From: Oscheius onirici
Taxonomy: Eukaryota; Nematoda; Chromadorea; Rhabditida; Rhabditidae
Assembly: GCA_932521025.1 (NCBI GenBank)
Contig: OW051468.1
Coordinates: 9,694,719-9,758,718, forward strand
DNA length: 64,000 nt
Direction: 5' to 3'
In this document: piece by piece, positions 45,466 to 55,323 of the stretch
Numbering within the stretch: position 1 is the stretch's first letter
Layout of the letters: every line of letters starts with the position of its first letter
The notes under the pieces: model-generated
The model's database searches: none
Told to the model about the DNA's origin: nothing
The model's input: the letters and a program-made list of their open reading frames with translations, nothing else
Position numbers and translations under genes: made by a program

Positions 45466-48400
45466 ATGGCAGCACGAAAAGTAACTCACTTACAGTTTAC
45501 ATGAATATTCGATTTTTAGCAAGCATTCCGGCAGGAAGCTCTTAATCATCTCGTTGAGCTTGATCACGATCCGACTTTCGAGGATGTTCGAACAGCTCAC
45601 AAATTGGATTGCTTACAGTGTGAACTGCACGACGTCAAGAACCCAAAGTAAGAAATTGTTTTGTATGTTTTCCCATTTTCAGATCACAAAATTGTCGGGA
45701 TAATCCATACTGTATAAATCGCATCGGCCTTGAGAAATACGCCAAACTGTTGACGACGGAAGAACAGAAAGCTGAAAAAGTCGAGAAGGTTGGCAGATTT
45801 TCTGTCTTCATACAGTTTTTGTACCTCAGGACTGGGCGAAGCGGGACATTCATCAGCAGCCTTGTGGATTGAGGAATGCAGGGAACTTCTGTTATATGAA
45901 CAGCTTTCTTCAAGTCTTCTTCAACGATCCAGTCTTCCGTCAGGCGGTCTACAAATGGCAGCCTTCTCCTAACTTTCCTCGGTGGGTGTGTCTCATGTTT
46001 TTCGTTATCACTTAGTTTCAGAGCAGCTCCGCCAAGAATGGATATCGAGAGCGTCATGACAACTCTGCAGAAGATCTTCTTCTGTCTGGAATACACGCCA
46101 TTTGTAAGTGAAACCATTTTACAATTTTACGCCCTTTTTCCCTTTTACAAGATGAGCTACAGGAAGACAGCACCTCGCACAACTTTACCGACTTGCTGCG
46201 ACTAAAGAACCTGCAACAGGATGCCCAGGAGTTCACACTCCAGTTCCTCAGCGCTCTCGAACGGCTGCTCCCCGATCATCCAAATGGCCAACCTCTGGCA
46301 GATCTCATCAAAACAAGATATCATGTAAGTCTCACGTTCGAATTATTCAAACACTTTTTTTCAGGGCAGAATAATGAATCGGACCTGGTGTGAATGTGGA
46401 GGACGCGACAACAAAGAGTACCAGCCATTCATGAACATTGTCGTGCCTGTAGAAGGCCAGATTAACCTCCCGAAAACCCTCGCCGGCCAGTACGAGGTCG
46501 AACGACTTCACGAATGTCTTTGTCATGCCTGCGGAGCCAACGATAAAGTTTATCGGAAGAGCGAGATTGTCGAGCTGCCCCACGTTCTCTTCTTCCAATT
46601 GAGTCGATACAAAAATGACGTGTAAGCTGATGTAGTAATTTCTTTTACACTTGCTCTTTTCCAGGAATGGCCGGCGTAAACTAAAGAATGCTTTCGCCTA
46701 TCCTAGAACCATCAGAGCCAAGGAGCTTCAACCGAATCTTTCGGGCAAGGACGACTTCGAATATGAACTTTTCGCTGTGATGATTCATGAGGTATTTTGT
46801 TCCATTTGTTTAGCATGCCATAATTTAGGGCGAGAATGCTCATTGCGGACATTACTACGACCTGATCAAGCACCCTTTCAACCACGAATGGTTTAAATAC
46901 AATGATGAAGTCGTCGAGGCTGTTCAAAAACCTCCTGGATATGAGAAGACACCTCCCCGAATCTCCCAGGCAAAGGCGCCGAACGACATGAAGTCCTGCT
47001 ATGCTCTGATCTATCGGAAAGCAGAAGAAGTAGTCTATTCCTGTGAGCCGCCTATAGCTGATATATGTCAGCCGTGGCGGAATGAGGTAACTTTTCAGGT
47101 TTTTTTTTCATAGTTTCACGAGTTTAGTACGAAACGGCTTTCACGGTAGAGACCGGAGCTCATCTGGAACAAAGCTCAAGGAAAGTCAAGCTGGTCAAAC
47201 GCCGACATAAGGAGCTTGAGAATCTCTTCTCAGCTCTAAAGGTAACTACTTTCTCCAATTTTATGTAGTGACAAACGTTTAGGCACATACCGATCGCTTC
47301 AAGAACCAGAAAAACCTCGCGGTTGTACCCATGACTGTCCTAACAGATATTTTGGAAAAAGAATACCAATATGCTGTCCAGAGTTTGAAGGAAACCAAGG
47401 AAGATGAATCAATCGACGAGCCACATCCTAAGGCTACCAAATTGGCCAACGGAACGTCTTCTCCTAACAAAAGGTGAGGCTTTCTGTCGTTTCTACAAGT
47501 ACCAGCCGTCTATGACGGCTATCGCCGCCCTTGCACCTGCGGTCATGTACGTAACACCTTCTGTCCAAGTTCTGATTGCCAAACCTTAATCTCATTTTCA
47601 TGGACAAACAAACAGCCATTGCGCTTTAGATTTCTACAAATATTCACTAATTTAGAAAAGAGCAAGCCCCAGACGATGTCGTCACCTCGTTGATTACCAG
47701 TCGGCAGAAGATTTGTCCGCACGGACTCATCTCGATGGAATCTGTAAGTCGCATTTTTCCTCTCTAGTTCAGCTTGCTCTACAGGTTCTTTATGGCGACG
47801 TGAAAGTGGTTTCCGGCAGCTCTCTTGATAAGCTTCTCACCCACTACAGTTTTTCCGTCAAAATGGTCTCAGAAGGATGTGAAGAAGACGCGAAGCCGCT
47901 TACAGGGTATGCTGTAAACCTTTACTTTGTACTTTGTCTATTCAGAGCCGATCTTTGCCTCGAATGTCCAAAGAAGTTGCTCAAAGAGGCCCATTTTAAA
48001 CGGCGTCTTGAGAACACAATGAAACTGGTTTCAAAGATTCTTCGTGAAAAGCCGAGGTTATCCTTTTTATGATCCGTACAAACACCTCGTTTTTCAGAGA
48101 TACTACCAATCTAAAGTATACAGCATTGCCAGACCATTTCGTCGTGTCGAAAAAATTCCTCCAGAACTTTTCCAAACTGGCTCAACAACAATTCCGGGCT
48201 CTCAATTGGCTTGCAGATGACAACGAAATCGTCTTCATCCCGGGCGACAAACTTCTGTCTCTGGGTCAGAATCATGTGACATCTAGAACAGAGAGAGCAA
48301 GAAAAAGACGCCTCCAGAATGAAGGAGAAATTGAGGTAGCTTTAATTTTCTCTACCTTCTTTACGTATCTGGTACCAGGAGGTGGAAGACGATGATTCAT

Positions 48401-49807
48401 CGGAATTAAAAGAAATTGTGGACAACTTGGTGGAGAAGGTATGCAGTTCCGTTAACGTCGTCGAAATCAACGACAAAAATGATGGAGCGGAAATGGACAC
48501 GGGCGAGAAAGAATCTCAAGAAAGATCCCCGACGTATGTTCATATGCCTAATTTTCAAAATGGAAATTCAGTCCGACATCGAAGCCGGACGAGGTACCAT
48601 TCAATGAAACACTGCTATGTCATCACGGAGGGATTAACCATCACGAATACCGTCTCCAGGTCACTGTTGAGGAATGGGACGAATTAGCGTCATATTTCAG
48701 CCAGCCTTGCAAAGTAAGTTATTTCGGCTTGATTTTATGCCATGTGTATTTAGATTAGAAGCTTGGAAGATCTCTGTGAGCAGTGTCAGCTCGATCACGA
48801 ACAGGAAAATATCGAGAATGAGGAACGTACACAGCAGAAGAAGGAACTTAAGCAGCAGTTTGGTGAAGTAATTCGTGTTCTGGAAAAAAGGATGCCGGAA
48901 TCGCACGAGCTCGGCACGAAATACAAATTTGGAGTGTGCAGCCAATTTGTTCAGGATATGCGATCAGCATTCAAACGGTGACCTTTGAAATATTTCAAAT
49001 GAAATCAAATTTTCAGTGGAACAGAAAGTTTCGTCCTCCCTCGATTCTGCAACAGCTGCGTTATCTGTTATCAGCATAAAGCTCCCTACAAGCCACTCAT
49101 CACAACACCTCAATTTCAATCCGACGACCCTCAAATAGTCCCGATTACGGAGAAGGAATGGCAGCTTCTGTCAGAAAAATGGCCTGCCGATCGCGTTGAC
49201 GAAATCATTCCCATCCAAATTACCAGAAAAGGTTCAACTTTTTGTTTCACTACTTATTCACATAATTCAGGAGAAATTCACGAATTTTGCAACGAGTGCT
49301 TCGACGAGATAATGCAGCTTCAGCGCCTGCAGAGACTCATGTTTGAGAAGGAATTTGTGTTCGTGAAAGTTATCCGCGCTGATGCACCTGTCGTACCGGA
49401 TCCTGAAGTTCAATCAGAAAAAAAAGGTACCAGGCGGGCCAATACCAAGGACTTGTTAAAATTCAAAGTCAGTTTAACATCCTTTCCTAGCAACAACTGT
49501 TTCCCCAGATGTCCCATACTGATTTGGTCCGAGATTTAAAGCTTAAACTCTACGAGAAAACGTTCCAATCTCCCATGGACCAGATGCTGTTCAATGGAGA
49601 CGCTCTTCTCGAAAATGAAATGACTCTACACGATGCCATGATTGAGCCAAACAACAGTGATAGAGTTAGTTTTAATCTCTTCAGTTTTCTCACCGCTCGT
49701 TTCAGCCTCTAAGACTGCTCCTCCCAATTGCTCCCACATCTCAGTTAAAATTCGATGACGACCATGAGCCGGAGATGGGCTTCACCGGCACAGCGCTCAC
49801 ATATTAA
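45466..49807 (+). CDS. USP48: Ubiquitin-specific protease USP48
   Basis: A deubiquitinase with nuclear roles. Start MAARKQAFRQEALNHLVELD, after a GT...AG intron five codons in. The N-terminal CXXC-like stretch has QCELHDVKNPK and NCRDNPYCINRIGLEKYAKL. Cys box: GLRNAGNFCYMNSFLQVFFN. Further motifs: QQDAQEFTLQFLSALERLL, the CXXC pairs WCECGG and CLCHACGAN (zinc-binding insert), LPHVLFFQLSRYKNDVNGRR, and the His box HEGENAHCGHYYDLIKHPFN with SCYALIYRKAEE. DUSP-type repeats follow (ICPHGLISMES, ADLCLECPKKLLKE), then a ubiquitin-like C-terminal domain (LKLKLYEKTFQSPMDQMLFN) and the end EPEMGFTGTALTY, as in human USP48 (EEGFKGTGLLGH). An intron at about 47475-47655 holds a mobile-element copy. Confidence 0.95.
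47499..47630 (-). mobile_element. Hairpin-ended element (family R, copy 2) in a USP48 intron
   Basis: On the minus strand the element runs from TCTAAAGCGCAATGG to the hairpin GCCGTC..GACGGC and TGGTAC. It is flanked by a perfect 9-bp direct repeat TTTCTACAA (47490-47498, 47631-47639). The ends are not inverted repeats. A 9-bp duplication fits a Mutator-like element; the TC start, the terminal hairpin and A|TC...CTGG|T junctions would fit a Helitron-like element. It is non-coding and spliced out with the intron. Confidence 0.85.
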
Positions 49808-50227
49808 CTTGGATTTCATACTACGGTTGTATAACTATTCTTGCGGGTTATATTTTATCGTCTTTTAGTTTTATTTTATTGCTATAAAAATTTATTTCAA
49901 TGCTTCCGTTTTTCTTCCAATCGTTTACGTCATTTGCATACCTCGCAAGATTTCAATGGCCGCAGTTTACTTGCGTGCAGCATGTTGTTTGTCCCCTTCA
50001 TCGATCCAGCGCGGGTCGACTGCTCTTTTCCGCGTGCTGTTTGTTGTTTTGAACTAGACCAATGGCCCATTTTTGTTGAATTCTACAAAATCTCTGTAAC
50101 AGTTTTAAATAAAAATAGTAATACTGTGACCGGCAACCCCCTCCGATTTTTCACAATTTCGGCTTCCACACACTGTCTTTTAAAGTTCTAGATTTTGTTT
50201 TACACCCAGAATTCGATAAGCACTCTT

Positions 50228-50484
50228 ATCTACATTATCTAAAGCGCAATGGTGTCTGTCGTGGACTCTGTTTGGATGTTTGTTTGTCCATGGCCACGAG
50301 ATTCGTCGCGACAAGTCAGAAATTGTCAGGATTAAAGTCACTTTTGAACTTGGAGTTAATTGAGCGAAGTTAGGTTTTGTCAAAGGTCAAGTTGGGTGGG
50401 AATTTAGAATCTATCCTTTTGCTTTGTATGTTTGAGCGCCGCAGGCGCCAGGACGGCGAATGCCGTCGTAGACGGCTGGTCTAT
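50228..50484 (+). repeat. Dispersed hairpin repeat (family R, copy 3)
   Basis: It starts TCTAAAGCGCAATGGTGTC and ends with two adjacent perfect hairpins, GCGCC-GCA-GGCGC and GCCGTC-GTA-GACGGC, followed by TGGTC. The ends are shared with 31508-31615 and with the element at 47499-47630. The middle (about 130 bp) is longer than in the other copies. No clean duplication flanks this copy. Confidence 0.8.
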
Positions 50485-50691
50485 TTTAAAATGCTCCCAG
50501 GTCTCTGTCTGTCGGAAGCTTTAATTGGCAATCAAAAAATGGAGCAATTTGTGCGCACAATTAAAGGGAAAGGAGTTAGTGTAACAAGTTTAGACAAGTG
50601 CGAAGACTTTGCTTCTGATTTTGGCAGTTCCTATACAGAAACGGTTTTCAGGTGGTTCAGACAAAGGAAAAAAAGGGGGATAATAGGTAAC

Positions 50692-50760
50692 TTTAGCCCT
50701 GGAAGGGCGTTGCCAACCTTGTAAGGAAAAAATCTGAAAAATAGCAAGCTATGAACATTC
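50692..50760 (-). repeat. Dispersed repeat end, shared with 9.1 kb
   Basis: In reverse orientation the sequence reads TTTTTTCCTTACAAGGTTGG and then CAACGCCCTTCCAGGGCTAA, nearly the same as at about 9071-9113. Confidence 0.6.
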
Positions 50761-50989
50761 GAGAGGGTTTGCGCTCCAAAAATTTACCTGAAAAGCTGTC
50801 AGCTTTATTAGTCCCATAACTGTTCTTGTTTTCGATCTGTAAACACCTCTTCTGGCTTAAAGACCAGTCGGATGTAAGTGTTGTATGCCTAATCTTAATA
50901 GGAGTCGTTTTCGTCCATTTCTTGTCCGCTAACTGCAGTTGCAAAAATTTACATTAGAAGATTTCCAGAAAAACCAATCAACAGACATT

Positions 50990-51624
50990 ATGCCGTTCTG
51001 GACAACTCAGGTACGTCTTTTCATCGAATAAATTGAAAATTTTGATCTCAGGATTCACGTAACGCCCTCGTCTCCTCTCTAATTCCGGCAGGAGCAGCCG
51101 TAGGAGCATTCCTCGTCTTCAGCAAGGATAAGGAAATCACCAACTGGTGGTCAACCATTCGGAAGCCGGAATGGGCCCCCACGGATATTCGTCTCTATTC
51201 TGGTATCGACCTCCTGACCTTGTCCCCTCTCGGATATGCGTCTTATCTCGTCTACAAGAACGGTGGAGGTATTTTTTTCCGCTATATTCGAAAACAAGCA
51301 ACTTTAGGCTTTGATTACGCCGACACAAAGCTGGCTCTCGGTCTCTATGGAGCCAACATTGCTCTGGCCGTTGCCACAATCCCGCTAGTCAAGAAGAAGA
51401 ACCTTTCTTGCGTAAGAATATTGTTTGTTTCACCAAAATGCTTATCTTAGCTCTGGAAGAACACCCTAATGGTCCATCTGACAGCACTAGCTGCTGCTAT
51501 CGCCTTCTACAAAATTGACAAGAATGCCGGCTATTGGATGGCTCCCTACGCCGTCTGGACTGCCTTCTACACTTTCCTCACCTACGGAATCTACAAGGAG
51601 AACAAGATCATCAAGGACATTTAA
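50990..51624 (+). CDS. TSPO: Translocator protein (TSPO/MBR)
   Basis: An outer mitochondrial membrane protein with five helices that binds cholesterol and porphyrins. Four exons give about 175 residues. The protein starts MPFWTTQDSRNALVSSLIPA. The family motif is WWSTIRKPEWAPTDIRLYSG (TSPO pattern W...L.KP.W.P), then SPLGYASYLVYKNGGGFDYA, KLALGLYGANIALAVATIPL, LWKNTLMVHLTALAAAIAFY and a last helix YWMAPYAVWTAFYTFLTYGI ending YKENKIIKDI, with the W/Y-rich final helix of the family (cholesterol-motif region). Introns are short. The gene lies about 200 bp before SMN on the same strand, operon-like spacing. Confidence 0.94.
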
Positions 51625-51825
51625 AGAATGCGACACAATTTGATACCTCTTAGTGCTATAGCTGGTCTAACGGTAATCTCGTAAATTTGTACTCAGTTTA
51701 CGCATAAAACCATCTCCTCGTGTTTTTTCCGCCTTTCAAATTTGGTCATGTGTGAATTTTCATGCGCGTAACATATCTGCCACGTTTCTAGGAGAAAACC
51801 CCTACCAAATTTATTTAGGTCGGAA

Positions 51826-52763
51826 ATGGCTTCGAAAGAGATTTTCAACAAGGTTTTTGTCTAATGTTTTTTTTTGTTAATTTACGCAAGTTTAGAGCCG
51901 CAATGAAATGGAGGATATTTGGGACGACACAGCACTGATCAGAATGTACGAGGAGTCCATACGTGTCACAGTTCCGGTGGAACAATGTGGATCGACTGGA
52001 TGGAAGACGGGGGACAGGTGCACAGCTCCTTTTCCGGACGATGAACTCTGGTACAAGGCCACTATTCGTCGAATCGAAGGAAATCAGGTACGTATTTTCG
52101 TTAGGTCGTTCTCAGAGAATCAGCTGTTTATTTGAACGTTCTTTTCACTCGTAAGGCTGTTTGTAACAGATTTTAGGGGAAAAATATAGACGTTGGAATT
52201 TGGCAGGGAACTAAAATCAGTAAAGGAAGTGCCGAGTTGTTTGAAGGCTGGGGTTGACCATCACGGTAACTAGAACCCGATCATTAACATCTTGTTAACC
52301 GTCTTTCTTTCAGGCTTTTGTCATCTACGAGGGCTACGAAGATGATGGAGAGGTGCTGGTTTCTCTTGAAGATTTAGCCGTTTATGCCGAATACGAAGAT
52401 GAGGAATCGAATACTGAAAATGATGATGCTCTTGTTCAAGCTCCTGCTCAATTGAACGTAAACTCGATTGGAGCTGCTGCCCTCATTGATACTTTCCGAT
52501 CTAACCCTTCGAATTTTGTAAGTTGCCTTTTTTCTCTCCATGAACGATCATTTTTAGCTGCCTCCATTTGCCCCTCCTCCACCTGCCATTTTCGAAAATC
52601 TCGGCCAGCCGGATCAGGTCGAAGCTCTGTCCTCCATGTTGATGAGTTGGTACATGAGCGGATATCATACTGGGTGCTACGTCACAATGGTTAGTTCATT
52701 TTGTGTCTCCAATAAACTCATTTTCAGCAGCAGATGCGACAGGATAATGGAAACAACAACTGA
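51826..52763 (+). CDS. smn-1: Survival motor neuron protein SMN
   Basis: The core of the complex that loads Sm proteins on snRNAs. Start [20 protein letters not shown]; the Gemin2-binding helix is [16 protein letters not shown]. The Tudor domain runs [40 protein letters not shown], and [14 protein letters not shown] Pro-rich stretch ([14 protein letters not shown]) follows, then the oligomerisation YG box [20 protein letters not shown] and the end [11 protein letters not shown]. All three family modules are in order, in a short protein of about 190 residues, as in invertebrates. The intron in the Tudor domain is long for the window (about 230 nt). Confidence 0.95.
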
Positions 52764-53166
52764 ATCATATTGTCACGTGTTCTTCCACATAAAGATCTTT
52801 ACTGTAAATGTGGACTCTTCGAATTTTGATTCAACCGAGACTGAGCTTATCGAATGTGGTGAAGGATTTTTTGTCTTGGACAGGAAATACGACTGCAGAA
52901 TTAGACGGATTTCGGGCTAGCGGTAAAATTAGTAAAAGTTATTGTCAGAATCAGTAGTCAGTTTCTTTGAACGGAACAAAATTGGTGTTTCTCCTAGGAA
53001 CCTTGCTCAGACCGTCAATTCGAAAATCTGGTTCGTTTCAAGTCGAAGTTTTCGACTCGACGTAGATTTGTGTTTGACTTCTATTTTCCTTTCGTTTACC
53101 ATCTAAACATCGGTCTGTTTCCCTTAAATTTAGTTGTCAGCCATTTTCCGTTAACTCGGTCAAAAT
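52764..53166. other. Gap between SMN and SKP1-like genes
   Basis: 403 bp without a supported gene. The frame 52636-52920 that overlaps its left side is a shadow of SMN sequence. It should contain the SMN 3' end and the SKP1-like leader. Confidence 0.4.
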
Positions 53167-53747
53167 ATGAAGCTCGTAACGTTGATTTCCTACGGTGGAG
53201 GAGAAGTTCCCATCAATCCAGAGCTTCTCAAGAAGTCTGTGATTCTGGATCGAATTTACAGGGACACAGAAACTGAAGACTGCAGAATTCCTGTGGGAAA
53301 CATCAGTCTTCCCACTCTGAACAAGGTAAACAATGCGTGTTTTCGCTACACTCTGTAAGCTAGGTAGTCGAATGGCTAGAACATCACCAAACGGCTGATT
53401 TAATGCAAGAACAGCAAGTAAACGCCGACAGTACGCCCGGCCTTCCAGATTGGGAGACAAACTTCATCATGAGCCTAAACAAGGCAGATCTTCTTTGCCT
53501 AGTCGAGGTTCAGTCAGCTTACAACCGAAATACTAAACTACTGTTCAGGCAGCCGAGTTCTTGCAGATCGAAGAGCTCTCTACTGTGACCTGTCGTCGTA
53601 TCGCTGGCCTTTTGAGGGTTTGTTTTCACGGGGAAACAAACTATTTCTTAGAACGAATCAATCAAACAGATTCGAGGAGACTGGAAAGTCTGTACTGGCT
53701 GGTCAGATGTTGAAGAGGACAAATACGCGAAGTTTTTCTCCTGGTAA
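53167..53747 (+). CDS. SKP1-like SCF ubiquitin-ligase adaptor
   Basis: SKP1 proteins join Cullin-1 to F-box proteins. Four exons. Start MKLVTLISYGGGEVPINPEL with LKKSVILDRIYRDT; the BTB/POZ-type fold continues PVGNISLPTLNKVVEWLEHH, a linker DSTPGLPDWETNFIMSLNKA (family: ..W(D/E)..F...D...L), DLLCLVEAAEFLQIEELSTV and TCRRIAGLLRNESIKQIRGD. The tail, WSDVEEDKYAKFFSW, aligns with the SKP1 end (...F(T/S)EEEE...W) but diverges and lacks the usual NQWCEEK. This is a divergent paralogue, as in the expanded nematode skr family. Two gene copies elsewhere would be expected. Confidence 0.88.
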
Positions 53748-53821
53748 ATAATGTTCGTGAATAATTGTTTACTGTCGATGAATTCCTTCCGTTTATTGTA
53801 CATATGAGACCAATTGTGAAA

Positions 53822-54765
53822 TCAGCTGTGAATTTTGCCCTTCGGCGGCTTGAACATGGATCCCTTCATCGATTTTCCCTTCTCTTCGCGACGAGTTTTC
53901 TTGGCCTGGAAATGTTTCCAGCTTCCTGTACGATCGTCGCGTGATTCTTCGTAATTTTTGGCAAATTCCTCGGCTAGCTTTCTCTTCTCAGCCTGCTGAG
54001 ACATGGCTTCTGCTGCGATTCTTCTGAAAAGTGATATTTAGCAACATTTGAATGAAGACTGACTGTTCCTCATTAGCACGCTCTTCTAGCAGCTTTCTCT
54101 TTCGCTCACGATCCGTGAACACTTTGGTAACGTAGATCCACAGCTGCTTTTTGTAAACTGCTGGATCGTCCTCCTCGATTTTGTCATCACCGCTGTCCTT
54201 CTTTGCCTTGCGTCGTTTTTCGGACATCTGGAATAATGTTTTGCTTTAAAGAAATAGGTGGCATTTTCGTTTTCCACTTTCTACGCAATATTTTGAGTCC
54301 AATGTATGCCAAGTGAACAAGCTAGGAAACACTCACAACTATAGCAAGACGAGCACGAGCTTCCGTATAGCAGTCCTTGCACTTGTTCAGCGCGACGGGG
54401 TCTTCGAGCGTGGCTATGGCTTTCTTGAGAACTAAAAATATGTTGTTAGGTTATAAAAGTAGCTTACTATCGAATGCCTTATCTGCTCGCTCCCTGTCGT
54501 CTGGATTCTTGTCAGGATGGACAAGAATTGAGAGCTTCTTGTACTTCTTCTTGGCAACCTCGACATCTGTTTCTGGATCTAGTTGGAGCACCTAAATTGT
54601 GATTTCGGTTTAAAAAAAAGGAGCAAAACGTACTTCGAAAGGGTTCAGATTGAGATAAGTGCTTCCCGGCTTCAAAAGCCTATCGAGCTGCTGGGCCGAT
54701 GTGAGAACCGAGTCTTCCTTTTCGGTCTCCTTGATATCGTTGTAGAAACGTTCGAAATCGCCCAT
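53822..54765 (-). CDS. DNAJC8: DNAJC8-like J-domain splicing-associated protein
   Basis: A nuclear J protein associated with spliceosomal factors. Start MGDFERFYNDIKETEKEDSV, then LTSAQQLDRLLKPGSTYLNL and NPFEVLQLDPETDVEVAKKK, YKKLSILVHPDKNPDDRERA, with the HPD tripeptide of the J domain intact. It is followed by DKAFDVLKKAIATLEDPVAL, NKCKDCYTEARARLAIV, the segment EEDDPAVYKKQLWIYVTKVF and a basic C-terminus AEKRKLAEEFAKNYEESRDD, RTGSWKHFQAKKTRREEKGK, ending KPPKGKIHS. This is the family order and length (about 250 residues). The gene converges on the SKP1-like gene, with stops about 75 bp apart. Confidence 0.94.
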
Positions 54766-55323
54766 TTTTCCAATTAAATCAACCTGGAAACGTGGAAAAT
54801 TATGCGAAGAAATGAGATAAAGAAAGAACACCATTCGAAAACAGAAGCACGGGCCGGGTTAGAGACGCAGATCAGTGTTTTGATCGTCTGTGGCGGAATC
54901 CACATATTTCAAAAAGTCCTTTTCAATCTTCTGTTGGCATTTTTGTTGTTGAAAAAGTGGTGACAGATGAAAGATAAATCGGAAACCAGGAAGCTGGAAT
55001 CAGCTTCAAAAAAAGGTTGCCTTTTCCGTCGGAACAAAACATTTCGAAAAAGACTTTTAATACGATTGAGCTGTGACTCTCAAGCTTCCTGACTTTGGTT
55101 CTACTTCCTTTCATAGAAAAACAATCGCAATAAGACAGAAACGTACCTTCAGAAGGCTCACTAAGACAATTTTATCTTTCTAAAAATTCCTCGCTCAAAT
55201 TTGCGAGCTTCAAGTGTTAATTTTTCTTCTGATTATTTCCTTGCGTCGCTTCCCCTCCCCCCGACTTTATCGATTTTACTCCATTTTTCAGCTTTAAAAC
55301 CAAAATATTCATCATTTCAGAAG
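54766..55323. promoter_or_regulatory. Divergent gap DNAJC8 / RIOX1
   Basis: 558 bp between start codons. A run of C (CCTCCCCCCG) lies near 55252-55262 and a CATTTCAG acceptor-like site directly before the RIOX1 leader at about 55313-55320. No gene is seen. Confidence 0.4.

Larger units (their letters stand above)
49808..50989. other. Intergenic, largely repeat-derived
   Basis: About 1.2 kb between USP48 and TSPO on the same strand. It contains a family R copy (50228-50484) and the repeat end shared with 9.1 kb (50692-50760). No gene is supported in the remaining sequence. Confidence 0.5.
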
